Below, in pieces: positions 45,801 through 54,354 of a stretch of DNA of 64,000 nt (position 1 is its first letter; every line of letters starts with the position of its first letter). The notes beneath the pieces were generated by a model. It had not been told where the DNA came from and ran no database searches. It worked only from the letters and a program-made list of their open reading frames with translations. This DNA is from Chryseobacterium aquifrigidense (GTDB taxonomy: Bacteria; Bacteroidota; Bacteroidia; Flavobacteriales; Weeksellaceae). Where the stretch lies: assembly GCF_006716485.1 (NCBI RefSeq), contig NZ_VFPD01000001.1, positions 1,487,096 to 1,551,095 of the forward strand, given 5' to 3'. The translations under genes and the position numbers were made by a program.

Positions 45801-45839
45801 AGCAGATTTATCTTATCAGGAGTAGATATCACTTTCTAA
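42822..45839 (+). CDS. SusC/RagA-type TonB-dependent oligosaccharide importer
   Basis: The 1005-residue outer-membrane protein has a signal peptide ending at AMAQ. A short charged linker leads to the TonB box LDDVVLVGY and the plug domain (AIQGRLAGVQVSLSEGSPG, VIRGGNSITQSNAPLYIVDG, SIEVLKDASSTSIFGSRGAN), then a 22-strand-type barrel ending in ILSGVDITF. The carboxypeptidase-regulatory-like domain that usually precedes the plug in SusC proteins is missing. It pairs with the SusD gene ten bases downstream and should import pectic oligogalacturonides released by the lyases and GH28 enzyme of this locus. Confidence 0.93.
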   Translation: MDKRVQSIKWLYLTVFLLPVLAMAQEKETKKDKETKLDDVVLVGYTKVSKKDVTNAVSSVKGEALKDMPSTNAAEAIQGRLAGVQVSLSEGSPGADVDIVIRGGNSITQSNAPLYIVDGVQMDNALTILSPKEIESIEVLKDASSTSIFGSRGANGVVLITTKGGRKKGKTTINYNGFVGVRSIQNKLNVLDPYEYVLYQYEQYYKNGDLKDIETFNTRYGTFDQLDKYKSVKNVNWQDKLFGREAFNFTHNVSLSGGNENSAFSLTLNNVEEDGIMIGSGFKRNMANFRYDYDISKKLTIGLNARYSRQMIYGAGTSASGSQTTNRLRNAIRYQPFEGGSTVDVDEFDPLFADQTNLVNPILLANDEVKESGRNDLLLNATLDYKISKDFTFRSVIGYVQRDQIVNQFSGPVTNLARQNNDQPVVFLSNAQTRRITNTNTLNYRRTFGNHKLDLLAGQETVRTDGESTSINIKWFPKSSSAQEAFANSQLASPPSGMIQDAPKTAREVDRLASFFGRVNYIYNNKYIATVSMRADGSSVFKPGPNQWGYFPAASLAWKIKEENFLKQSNFVNELKLRLGYGKSGNNRIGAFLYDTFFTSSSDYGYAFGTSVTPGATTGNIMANPNVKWETATSYNAGIDFGLFKGRLYGTLDVYKTHTKDLLLLAKIPQTSGYEFQYQNSGSSENKGIELSMGSTIISKENFSWKIDANISSNRNTIKSLGNNASASSNSYYYPSGWQNNLFDFLVQVGKPVGTYWGYVTAGRYEVSDFNYDSATQIYTLKTGIPNSAAVANGAKAIQPGDLKLQDLNGDGVIDSKDMTDLGSAQPKFYGGFTQTFRYKNWDMSLLFNFSIGNKVYNANKVEYTTQYLYKDNNMLAEVADRWRWFDNAGNKVTDPTALAALNANTTMWTPPAGAYFLHSYAIEDGSFLRLNNLTIGYSLPKGSLEAIGVKNLRLYATVNNLFTITGYSGFDPEANTRRNPLTPGVDYSAYPRSRFILSGVDITF

Positions 45840-45849
45840 AACGAACGCT

Positions 45850-47685
45850 ATGAACAAAAATAAATTTTCAAGCCTTTTTTTATCTCTTGCCTTTGTGGTG
45901 ACCCTGAATTCATGCAGCGAATATTTAGAGGTAGAAAACCTTTCCAACACCGCAGAAAAACAGCAGTTTGACTCAGCGCCGGATACTTTTGCTGCTCTTG
46001 TGGGAGTTTATAACAGTGCTATGGGTGACAATACCTATGGACAAAGAATGAACCTTATTCTCTCTCAGTCAGGAGACGACTTCAGAACGTCAGGAGATTA
46101 CAATGCCAATGACAGAAGAGGAGTCAGCTGTTTTGGAGCAGTTCCTACCAATACAGAATTATTAAGACCTTTCCTTGATACTTACACAGGTATCGAAAGA
46201 GCCAATCTTGTTATTAAAAATATTCCGCTTTCTCCGGTGTATCAAACCGGATCCGCAGCTGATAAAAAGCTGATGGACCGTTATCTCGGTGAAGCTTTGG
46301 CATTAAGAGCAATGTTCTACTATGATCTTATTAAAAACTGGGGAGATGTTCCATTTCAGGACAAACCTTCAGTTGATCTTCCTTCGGTATATTTACCTAA
46401 AACAGACCGTGATATCATTTATGATCAGATACTGGAAGATCTTGCTAAAGCTTCAACCTTAGTTCCATGGAAATCTGAAGGAGGAACTACGGCACAAAGA
46501 CTTTCAAAAGCTGCAGTAAAAGGATTAAGAGCGAGAATAGCCCTGGCAAGAGCAGGATATTCTCTGAGAAGAAGTCCCCAATTAATGGTACAAGGCTCCA
46601 ATCCTCAGAAATATTACCAGATCGCATATGATGAGTGTAAAGAAATCATCAATTCCGGGCAGCATAAGCTAAATCCCAGCTATGAAGGTCTTTTCAGATC
46701 GCTGCATACCAACAGTCCGGATACAACGAATGAAATTATTTTCGCTGTCGGAGCGTTTGGAGGAAATTCACGAACAGATTCTAAAATCGGATATTATAAT
46801 GGGTTAAGACATGATGACTCAGACTGGAAATCAGCAGGAGGAATCAGTGCTATTCCTACTTATTTCTATGAATTTGGTAAAAATGATTTGAGAAGAGATG
46901 TTAATATTGCTATTTTTAGAGTAAGTACAAGTAAACAGGAAGATCTTCAAACCTCTATCAACTGGAACGATGGAAAATTCAGAAAATCCTGGACAAGCAT
47001 TACAGGAACTTCCCAGAATTTAGGAATTGACTGGCCGCTTTTGAGATACGCAGATATTTTATTAATGTTTGCAGAGGCAGATAACCAACTTCACAGTGCG
47101 CCTTCTCAGGAAGCTATTGATGCCGTAATTGCTGTCAGACAAAGAGCTTATGCCGGAAATCCAGGCCAGGTGGGAACAATTCCAACTTCAAAAAATCAGT
47201 TTTTCCAGTATATTGTACAGGAAAGACTGCTGGAATTCGGAGGCGAGGGATTAAGAAAATATGATCTGATCCGCTGGAACCTTCTTGAAACAAAAATCAA
47301 TGAAACCAGACAAAAATTAACAGATTTCATGAACGGTACCGGAGCTTATGCCAACGTTCCTGAATATATTTTTTATAAAAAACCGGCATCAACCGTTATC
47401 AATTATGTTCCTACAAAAACAGCACAGCAAAATGTACTGGACATGGATATTTATGTCAACGGAATCAACAAAGCCGATGTTTTCTACAATCCTAACCAAA
47501 GTGTTGCCACGCCTTCAGGATATACAAAAATCAACTGGAGACTTGCTATGACACAGCCTTACATCAACGGAGATCCTGTGAAAAGCTATGCTTATTATTT
47601 CCAGCCTAATAAAAAGGAACTTCTTCCTATAGCCCTGGATGTAATCAATTCAAATTATAATCTTACCCAGGATTACGGATACTAG
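45850..47685 (+). CDS. SusD/RagB-type surface glycan-binding lipoprotein
   Basis: The 611-residue protein has a lipoprotein signal (VVTLNSCSEYLEVENLSN, lipobox Cys). SusD features are the TPR-rich helical core with YLGEALALRAMFYYDLIKNW (typical RALFYFxLVxxWGDVP signature continued by GDVPFQDKP), PLLRYADILLMFAEA near the late core, and FGGEGLRKYDLIRWN. It caps the SusC barrel and binds glycan. The gene is cotranscribed with susC. A stem-loop follows its stop codon. Confidence 0.93.
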   Translation: MNKNKFSSLFLSLAFVVTLNSCSEYLEVENLSNTAEKQQFDSAPDTFAALVGVYNSAMGDNTYGQRMNLILSQSGDDFRTSGDYNANDRRGVSCFGAVPTNTELLRPFLDTYTGIERANLVIKNIPLSPVYQTGSAADKKLMDRYLGEALALRAMFYYDLIKNWGDVPFQDKPSVDLPSVYLPKTDRDIIYDQILEDLAKASTLVPWKSEGGTTAQRLSKAAVKGLRARIALARAGYSLRRSPQLMVQGSNPQKYYQIAYDECKEIINSGQHKLNPSYEGLFRSLHTNSPDTTNEIIFAVGAFGGNSRTDSKIGYYNGLRHDDSDWKSAGGISAIPTYFYEFGKNDLRRDVNIAIFRVSTSKQEDLQTSINWNDGKFRKSWTSITGTSQNLGIDWPLLRYADILLMFAEADNQLHSAPSQEAIDAVIAVRQRAYAGNPGQVGTIPTSKNQFFQYIVQERLLEFGGEGLRKYDLIRWNLLETKINETRQKLTDFMNGTGAYANVPEYIFYKKPASTVINYVPTKTAQQNVLDMDIYVNGINKADVFYNPNQSVATPSGYTKINWRLAMTQPYINGDPVKSYAYYFQPNKKELLPIALDVINSNYNLTQDYGY

Positions 47686-47711
47686 ACAGTTTAAGTTTAC
47701 ATTCATATCAA

Positions 47712-47750
47712 AAATACAGGCTGATCTCTTTAGGAACACAGCCTGTATTT
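47712..47750 (+). terminator. Hairpin after susCD (partial terminator or RNA stabiliser)
   Basis: AAATACAGGCT (47712-47722) pairs perfectly with AGCCTGTATTT (47740-47750) with a 17-base loop and only a short T run. It lies inside the operon, between susD and the first pectinesterase gene. Confidence 0.55.
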
Positions 47751-47767
47751 TAAACCAAAATTGCTTT

Positions 47768-48790
47768 ATGAGACATTCCATCCTTTTTAAAAACTGTACG
47801 CTGTTTTCTGCTTTTTTGATTACTGTATTCAGCCTTCTTTCTTTCCGGACCAGGGAGAAAACCCTCCTGGTTTCGAAAGACGGAAAAGGTGACTTTACAA
47901 CCATTCAGCAAGCGATAGATGCAGTTGAAAACAACTCTTATCTGAGGACAAAAATTGTTATTAAAGCTGGAATTTATAAAGAAAAAATTGTTATTCCTGA
48001 ATCGAAAGGTCCTCTTTTTCTGGAAGGTGAAAATTCTGAAAAAACAATCATTACTTATGATGATTTTGCTTCTAAAAAAAATGCAGACGGAAAAGAAATA
48101 GGAACTACAGGCTCGTCTACTCTATTTATTTACTCCGATGATTTTAGTGCTAAAAATATTTCATTTGAAAACAGTTCAGGGAGAGTCGGACAGGCCGTTG
48201 CAGTATTGACTTCAGGTGATAGAATCGCTTTTGAAAACTGCAGGTTTTTAGGAAATCAGGATACTTTATATCTGAAAGGAGTTCAGGATCTTCAGGATAA
48301 GACAAAACCATCAAGAAATTATTTTAAAAACTGTTATATAGAAGGTACTACTGATTATATTTTCGGGGCAGGAACCGCTGTTTTTGAAAACTGTATCATT
48401 TATTCCAAAGAAACGGCAAGCTATATTACAGCAGCTTCTACTCCACTGGAAAATAAGTTTGGTTTTGTGTTTATCAATTCTAAAATTATCGGCAATGCAA
48501 AGGAACATTCGGTGTATCTGGGGAGACCTTGGAGGCCATTTGCTAAAACTGTTTATATTGATTGTGAACTCAATTCCACAATAAAACCTGAAGGATGGCA
48601 CAACTGGAGTAAACCTGATGCTGAAAAGACAACATTTTATGCAGAAAGCCACTCAAAAGGTACGGGAGCAAATCCCATGCAGAGAGTTTCATGGTCACAT
48701 CAGTTAACCCAACAGGAAAGAAAAAAATATACGGCAGGAAATATCCTGAAAGGCATGGATAGCTGGAATGCAAAAAAGAGTTTAAAATAA
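47768..48790 (+). CDS. Pectinesterase (CE8), first copy
   Basis: The 340-residue exported enzyme demethylates homogalacturonan. A hydrophobic N-terminus (FSAFLITVFSLLSF) is followed by the right-handed beta-helix: GKGDFTTIQQAIDAVE, the catalytic Asp in GNQDTLY, the second Asp in EGTTDYIFGAGTAVFENC, and the Arg in LGRPWRPFAKTVY. All key residues are present. The second CE8 copy at 57836 is similar but shorter by 19 residues. It lies 82 bases after susD, separated by the hairpin, and 29 bases before the PL1 gene. Confidence 0.93.
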   Translation: MRHSILFKNCTLFSAFLITVFSLLSFRTREKTLLVSKDGKGDFTTIQQAIDAVENNSYLRTKIVIKAGIYKEKIVIPESKGPLFLEGENSEKTIITYDDFASKKNADGKEIGTTGSSTLFIYSDDFSAKNISFENSSGRVGQAVAVLTSGDRIAFENCRFLGNQDTLYLKGVQDLQDKTKPSRNYFKNCYIEGTTDYIFGAGTAVFENCIIYSKETASYITAASTPLENKFGFVFINSKIIGNAKEHSVYLGRPWRPFAKTVYIDCELNSTIKPEGWHNWSKPDAEKTTFYAESHSKGTGANPMQRVSWSHQLTQQERKKYTAGNILKGMDSWNAKKSLK

Positions 48791-48819
48791 TTCAACCCTT
48801 CAAAGAGAATTTTTCAATC

Positions 48820-50235
48820 ATGACAAAGAGTTTCATCAGAATATTCGCTACCGGAATTTTATGCAGTATTTCCACGCTGATCAATGCGCAGGAAGTATTG
48901 AGCTTTCCGGGTGCTGAAGGTTTTGGAAGATTCACAACGGGCGGTCGTGGCGGAAAAGTATATTTCGTAACCAACCTGAAAGACGATCATTCTGAAGGAA
49001 CATTAAGATATGCCCTGAACCAGAAAGGGCCGAGATATATTGTTTTTAAAACCAGCGGAACCATCTATCTTGAATCTCCTTTAAAAATAAAAGAAGGTAA
49101 CGTCACCATTGCCGGACAAACCGCTCCCGGAGACGGCATTACCGTTGCCAATTACGAAACATTTATAGCGGCTGACAACGTTATTATCCGCTATCTGAGA
49201 TTCAGAATGGGAGATCAGAAAAAATTTGAAGGTGATGCTTTGGGTGCAAGATTCATCAAAAATCTGATAGTAGATCATTGCTCTATGAGCTGGTCCACAG
49301 ACGAAACTGTTTCCATCTACGCCAACGAAAATACAACCTTGCAGTGGTGTATTATTGCGGAAAGCCTCAGAAACAGCTTCCATCAGAAAGGAGCCCATGG
49401 TTACGGAGGAATTGCCGGAGGTAAACAGGCATCATTTCATCACAATATATATGCTCATCACGATAGTAGGAATCCACGATTGGGAGAATATGCAGGAAGT
49501 AAATTTGCCCTCACCGACCTTACTGATTTCAGAAATAATGTGATGTATAACTGGGGACACAACAGCATATACGGCGGTGAAGGAATGAACGTCAACATCA
49601 TCAATAATTATTACAAACCCGGACCTGCAACCATCACCAGACAAAGGATTATTGCCATAGATAAAAATGAAAATCCGAAAACGGAAGTCTACAATACCTG
49701 GGGAAAATACTATATCCATGGAAATGTCATGGAGGGAAATCCTGAAACTACCAAAGACAATTGGAAAGAAGGTGTTTTTAATCAGATGAAATCCTCGTAC
49801 AATCTAACGGAAAAAGATAAAAATTCCATAAGGATTAATCAGCCTCACGATATTAAAAATAATACCATCACCCATACCGCCCAGAAAGCCTATGAAAAAA
49901 CTTTACAATATGGAGGAGCAAGCCTGGTACGTGACGCTGTTGATCTGCATATTATAAAAGATATCAAAACCGGAAACTTTACTTATAGAGGATCAAAAGG
50001 AAGCACAAATGGAATCATCGACTCTCAGGAGGATGTGGGTGGATTTCCAAATTTGAGGCAGGAAAAACCACTCCCAGATTCAGATAATGATGGAATTCCT
50101 GATGAGTGGGAAATTAAACATCATTTAGACCCGAAATCCGCCAATGCCTATGGCAGAGATCTGGATAAAAATTATGACAATATTGAGGTTTATTTCAACG
50201 ATATCGTCAGTAAAATAACCGATGAACAACGTTAA
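48820..50235 (+). CDS. Pectate lyase-like protein (PL1-type) with calcium-binding tail
   Basis: The 471-residue protein has a signal peptide (ending INAQ). Its beta-helix begins SFPGAEGFGRFTTGGRGGKV and contains TIAGQTAPGDGITVANYETF, NVIIRYLRFRMGDQ and the pair LIVDHCSMSWSTDE, then NPRLGEYAGSKFALTDL. This pattern is that of Bacteroidota PL1 pectate lyases. The C-terminal 60 residues contain PDSDNDGIPDEWE, a thrombospondin-type-3-like calcium loop. It cleaves demethylated homogalacturonan by beta-elimination. The family number is from memory of the pattern, not searched. Confidence 0.82.
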   Translation: MTKSFIRIFATGILCSISTLINAQEVLSFPGAEGFGRFTTGGRGGKVYFVTNLKDDHSEGTLRYALNQKGPRYIVFKTSGTIYLESPLKIKEGNVTIAGQTAPGDGITVANYETFIAADNVIIRYLRFRMGDQKKFEGDALGARFIKNLIVDHCSMSWSTDETVSIYANENTTLQWCIIAESLRNSFHQKGAHGYGGIAGGKQASFHHNIYAHHDSRNPRLGEYAGSKFALTDLTDFRNNVMYNWGHNSIYGGEGMNVNIINNYYKPGPATITRQRIIAIDKNENPKTEVYNTWGKYYIHGNVMEGNPETTKDNWKEGVFNQMKSSYNLTEKDKNSIRINQPHDIKNNTITHTAQKAYEKTLQYGGASLVRDAVDLHIIKDIKTGNFTYRGSKGSTNGIIDSQEDVGGFPNLRQEKPLPDSDNDGIPDEWEIKHHLDPKSANAYGRDLDKNYDNIEVYFNDIVSKITDEQR

Positions 50236-50284
50236 TAACCATGAAAACTCTTTGTTACAAATCGGTAAACTAATAAGAAAAAGT

Positions 50285-51280
50285 ATGAAATTCAGCTTAT
50301 TTACAATATGTATTGCGGGAACTTTTATCAGTTCAACTCTTTCAGCACAGACTTCTGTGATTGAAAACAGTAAGAAAAATCCTAAAGCACCATTTTCCTA
50401 CGCTGAACTTTCTGTAAAAGAAGGCGGCCAATGGGAAGGCAATCAATACATCGGCGGAACTTTTAAAAACGTTCAGGAACTTACCCTGCCGGAAACCCAT
50501 ACGGATCACTCCTCATATATCAGATATGAAGGAATTGGTCTGGAAAACAATCAGATTGGCTACAGGCTCTATCTGGACTGGAGAAATGCTACAGATATTT
50601 TTGGTAAAAAAGTAAACACTCTGGTATTACCGGAAGTCGGTCAGGATGGTTTTGAATCTTATCATCATGATGCTCCGTGGGGACAGGATATCCTGAAGTC
50701 CGGCCGTACCATCGGAATCGGGTCTTACGGAAGATATGATGAACAGAATGATTATGTTGAAACTTTTAAAATCGTAAAAAAGACTACCACAAAAGTGGTC
50801 AATGAAAAAGACCAGTCTTATGCCATTATCAATTACAAGGGATGGAAAACCTGGGGTAATCCGGTAGATCTGCAGTCAAAACTGACTATTTTACCCAAAG
50901 ATCGTTTCGTAAAAGTGGACCTTACCCTAAACAATAGCCTTTCAGGTTTATGTACGGGAATTGTTGCTTTTAAAGACATTCCTTTGAAACAGGGAATCAG
51001 TAAAAATAAAAAATGGGGCTATATTGCGACTTATGGACCGCAAACTTTAGCCAAAAAAGAAGACAATCTGGGAATGGCAGTCTTCTATCCTATTGAAAGT
51101 CTAGATCAATATGTAAAGACAAAATCTACCCATACGATCATTTTCAAAAAGACCAAAAATGTATCTTATTACTTTTTAGGAGCCTGGTCACAGGAACCCA
51201 ACGGCTTAACTACCGAAGACTCTTTCTACCAGGACCTGAATAAAAAACTGGATATTCTGGATAAAACTCAACAACTTTAA
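50285..51280 (+). CDS. DUF4861 exported protein, first copy
   Basis: From ATG 50285 the protein is 331 residues with a signal peptide (FTICIAGTFISSTLSAQ); a longer frame from 50222 overlaps the PL1 gene. Conserved-looking segments are SYIRYEGIGLENNQIGYRLY, DGFESYHHDAPWGQDILKSG and GRTIGIGSYGRYDEQND, then NYKGWKTWGNPVDLQSKLTI. It is homologous to the protein at 62978-64000 at the far end of the locus. No reaction is known to me for DUF4861; the tight operon context (11 bases before GH105) suggests an enzyme or binding protein for pectic sugars. Confidence 0.8.
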   Translation: MKFSLFTICIAGTFISSTLSAQTSVIENSKKNPKAPFSYAELSVKEGGQWEGNQYIGGTFKNVQELTLPETHTDHSSYIRYEGIGLENNQIGYRLYLDWRNATDIFGKKVNTLVLPEVGQDGFESYHHDAPWGQDILKSGRTIGIGSYGRYDEQNDYVETFKIVKKTTTKVVNEKDQSYAIINYKGWKTWGNPVDLQSKLTILPKDRFVKVDLTLNNSLSGLCTGIVAFKDIPLKQGISKNKKWGYIATYGPQTLAKKEDNLGMAVFYPIESLDQYVKTKSTHTIIFKKTKNVSYYFLGAWSQEPNGLTTEDSFYQDLNKKLDILDKTQQL

Positions 51281-51291
51281 AGTTTAAAATC

Positions 51292-52545
51292 ATGAACTTT
51301 ATTAATAATTCTATTACAATCTATGCATTGGCAGCAGTATGTTCAGGACTCTTTTTTTCCTGTGCACAACAGCCACTGCAAAATTCTTCATCCGAAATAC
51401 AATCAAAAGTAAACGGAAAAATTTCAGCCAAACTTCCATGGTCGGAAAGAATGCTTCTTTCTGAAATACAACGCTTTCCTCAGGCATGGATGCTGGATTA
51501 TAACAAAGCGCCCAAATGGAGCTATCCCACAGCCATCGTTCTGGAAGGTGCTGAAAGGTTGTTTGAAAAAACGGGAAACAAAGAATATTACAGATACATC
51601 ACAACCTTTGGTGATACCATGGTGAAAGAAGACGGAAGTGTTGTTTCTTATGATCTTTCCAAATACAATATTGATATGCTGAATTGTGGAAATGTACTTC
51701 TTTACCTCTATCAGCAGGAGAAAAAAGACAAATACTTAAAAGCTCTGCAAACCCTGCGCTCTCAAATTGATGGCCAGCCAAGAACTTCAGAAGGCGGTTT
51801 CTGGCACAAGAAAATTTATCCTAACCAGATGTGGCTGGACGGGTTATACATGGGTGAGCCATTTTATGCCCATTATACCCATGATTTTTCAAAAGGCGAA
51901 GAAGCTGAAAAAGCTTACAACGATATCATCAATCAGTTTGAACTGATTCAGAAGCACCTTTTAGATAAAAAAACAGGACTTCTCTATCATGCCTGGGACG
52001 AAAGCAGAGAACAGCAATGGGCAAATAAAGAAACCGGACTTTCACCAAATTTCTGGTCAAGAGCAATGGGCTGGTACGGAATGGCTATCGTAGATGTACT
52101 GGATTATCTGCCTCGAAACCATCCGGGAAGAGCAAAATTACTTGCCTACCTGAAATCTTACTGTGATGCTGTTATCAAAGTTCAGGATTCCAGGACAGGA
52201 CTTTGGTATCAGGTATTGGATAAAGGAGGAGAAAAAGGAAACTACTTGGAAGCAACAGGTTCATCTATGTTTGTGTACACCATGATAAAATCTGTCAACA
52301 AAGGATATTTATCCAAATCATATAAAGCATACGCCAAAAAAGGATACGATGGCATTATCAAAAACCTGATTACAGTAGATGAAAACGGTGTTGTCAGCTT
52401 AAATAAATGCTGTGCTGTGGCAGGTTTGGGCGGAACACCTTACAGAAGCGGTTCTTATGAATATTATGTAAATGAAGAAGTCCGTTCCAATGACCCAAAA
52501 GGAACAGGTCCGTTTATTCTTGCCAGTTTAGAATTTGAAAAATAA
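51292..52545 (+). CDS. Unsaturated rhamnogalacturonyl/galacturonyl hydrolase (GH88/GH105)
   Basis: The 417-residue lipoprotein (signal with lipobox FFSCAQQ) has an alpha6/alpha6 barrel. Family motifs: YNIDMLNCGNVLLYLYQQEK with the conserved Asp, YPNQMWLDGLYMGEPFYAHY with the second catalytic-region Asp, HAWDESREQQWANKETGLSP, and FWSRAMGWYGMAIVDVLDYL. These enzymes hydrate and remove the 4,5-unsaturated uronate made by lyases. The product feeds the KdgF-KduI-KduD branch. GH105 is favoured over GH88 by the pectin context. Confidence 0.9.
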   Translation: MNFINNSITIYALAAVCSGLFFSCAQQPLQNSSSEIQSKVNGKISAKLPWSERMLLSEIQRFPQAWMLDYNKAPKWSYPTAIVLEGAERLFEKTGNKEYYRYITTFGDTMVKEDGSVVSYDLSKYNIDMLNCGNVLLYLYQQEKKDKYLKALQTLRSQIDGQPRTSEGGFWHKKIYPNQMWLDGLYMGEPFYAHYTHDFSKGEEAEKAYNDIINQFELIQKHLLDKKTGLLYHAWDESREQQWANKETGLSPNFWSRAMGWYGMAIVDVLDYLPRNHPGRAKLLAYLKSYCDAVIKVQDSRTGLWYQVLDKGGEKGNYLEATGSSMFVYTMIKSVNKGYLSKSYKAYAKKGYDGIIKNLITVDENGVVSLNKCCAVAGLGGTPYRSGSYEYYVNEEVRSNDPKGTGPFILASLEFEK

Positions 52546-52577
52546 AAAAGGATTGAGAAACTCTTAGCCAGATAATG

Positions 52578-52591
52578 TATAATCGATTGTA
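52578..52591. promoter_or_regulatory. LacI-type operator overlapping the GH43 start codon
   Basis: TATAATCGATTGTA shares the AATCGATT core with the kduI and susC sites and ends on the first base of the GH43 ATG. Repressor bound here would block an internal promoter or elongation. Confidence 0.5.
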
Positions 52592-54234
52592 TGAAGACAA
52601 AAAGTGTTTTAAATATCATTACCCTTACAGCCTTTTCGGCAGCTTCTACCTATCTTCAGGCACAGGAAAAAAAATATGTTTCCGAAGTATGGACTGCTGA
52701 TCAGGGGAAAAACTACAGAAATCCTATTTTATATGCAGATTATTCAGATCCGGACATTATCCGGGTAGAGAATGATTATTATATGACGGCCTCCAGTTTC
52801 AACGAAGCTCCCGGATTGCCTGTTCTTCACTCCAAAGATATGATCAACTGGAAACTGGTTAATTATGCAATCCAGGATATCTTGCCACCCGAACACTTTT
52901 CAACACCCAAAAGAGGTGATGGCGTTTGGGCACCCAGCCTCAGATTTCATAAAGGAGAATTTTATATTTACTGGGGAGATCCGGATTTCGGAATTTATAT
53001 GGTAAAAACTAAAGACCCTCTGGGAATCTGGGAGAAACCGGTTTTGGTGATGGAAGGAAAAGGTTTGATTGATTCCTGTCCTTTCTGGGATGAAGACGGA
53101 AATGCCTATCTTATTCATGGCTGGGCCGGAAGCCGTGCCGGAGTCAAAAGTATGCTAACCCTCAATAAAATGAATCCGGAAGGAACAAAAGTACTCGATA
53201 AAGGAATTCACGTTTTTGATGGTCATGATGCTCATCCTACCATTGAAGGGCCTAAAATGTATAAAAGAAACGGCTATTATTATATTTTTGCCCCCGCAGG
53301 TGGTGTTGCAACAGGCTGGCAGCTTGCGCTGAGATCAAAAAATATATATGGCCCTTACGAAGAAAAAATTGTTCTGGAGCAGGGCTCAACAACCATCAAC
53401 GGACCTCATCAGGGAGCATGGGTAGATACCCCTTCCGGAGAAAACTGGTTCTATCACTTTCAGGATGTGGATGCGGGCGGAAGAATTGTTCACTTGCAGC
53501 CAATGAAATGGGAAAAAGACTGGCCCGTAGTGGGAACAGACTATAATAAAAACGGAATCGGAGAGCCTGTTGTAAGTTATAAAAAACCAGATGTTGGACA
53601 ATTATATCCTGTTGTCACCCCTTCTGAGACCGATGAATTTGATGGGAAGAAATTAGGTTTACAATGGCAATGGAGCGCGAATGAAAATATTGTATGGTCT
53701 TCCAAACTTCCCGGACAGCAATTTTTAAGGTTATTCTCAATAAAAGTTCTTGAAGGTGAAAAAAACCTGTGGAATGTTCCGAATCTGTTAACCCAAAAAT
53801 TCCCGGCTCCTAATTTTACTGCCACAACAAAGGTAAAATTAGTTCCCGAAGAAGCTAAGGATGGAAAAACTGCAGGATTACTGATTATGGGACTAGATCA
53901 TGCATCACTGGTTATCACCAACAAACCTGACGGCTATTACCTACAACTAAGGAAAGCTGAAAAAGCAGACAAAGGCGGTGAGGAGAAAATACTCTGGGAA
54001 ACTCAGTTAAAAAGCAATGAGGCTTATTTAAAAGTGAATGTAACCGAACCCAATGGATTGTGCCAGTTCAGTTACAGCGAAAACGGTAAAAATTTCATCA
54101 AAGCAGGTGACGTTTTCCAGGCAAAACCGGGAAAATGGATTGGAGCAAAAGTAGGGCTTTATAGCATCAGTACGCCAAAAGCACCCAGAGGAGGATATGC
54201 TGATTTTGATTGGTTCAGAATTACTAAAAAGTAA
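52591..54234 (+). CDS. Glycoside hydrolase family 43 with C-terminal beta-sandwich
   Basis: The 547-residue exported enzyme has a signal peptide (AASTYLQAQ). The five-bladed propeller starts NPILYADYSDPDIIRVENDY (catalytic base Asp) and includes DGVWAPSLRFHKGEFYIYWG (pKa Asp region) and AHPTIEGPKMYKRNGYYYIF with the general-acid Glu. A C-terminal DUF1349/concanavalin-like sandwich begins near DEFDGKKLGLQWQWSANENI. Arabinofuranosidase or xylosidase activity on side chains of pectin is expected; the exact linkage is not predictable. The gap to the next gene is 120 bases. Confidence 0.9.
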   Translation: MKTKSVLNIITLTAFSAASTYLQAQEKKYVSEVWTADQGKNYRNPILYADYSDPDIIRVENDYYMTASSFNEAPGLPVLHSKDMINWKLVNYAIQDILPPEHFSTPKRGDGVWAPSLRFHKGEFYIYWGDPDFGIYMVKTKDPLGIWEKPVLVMEGKGLIDSCPFWDEDGNAYLIHGWAGSRAGVKSMLTLNKMNPEGTKVLDKGIHVFDGHDAHPTIEGPKMYKRNGYYYIFAPAGGVATGWQLALRSKNIYGPYEEKIVLEQGSTTINGPHQGAWVDTPSGENWFYHFQDVDAGGRIVHLQPMKWEKDWPVVGTDYNKNGIGEPVVSYKKPDVGQLYPVVTPSETDEFDGKKLGLQWQWSANENIVWSSKLPGQQFLRLFSIKVLEGEKNLWNVPNLLTQKFPAPNFTATTKVKLVPEEAKDGKTAGLLIMGLDHASLVITNKPDGYYLQLRKAEKADKGGEEKILWETQLKSNEAYLKVNVTEPNGLCQFSYSENGKNFIKAGDVFQAKPGKWIGAKVGLYSISTPKAPRGGYADFDWFRITKK

Positions 54235-54354
54235 AATAATATTGGTAAATGTTAAGAGGCTAACGATAGCAAAAAGCACTGTTTTAAGATATTTATGCGC
54301 TTTAAATCAGAGAATAAAAACCTCGCGCCTTTGCGATTACCCAACAAAAAAGTC

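Noticed and set aside
50222..50284. Longer N-terminus for the first DUF4861 gene
   Set aside because: It overlaps the PL1 gene end and would bury the signal peptide; ATG 50285 gives a proper signal sequence at the N-terminus.
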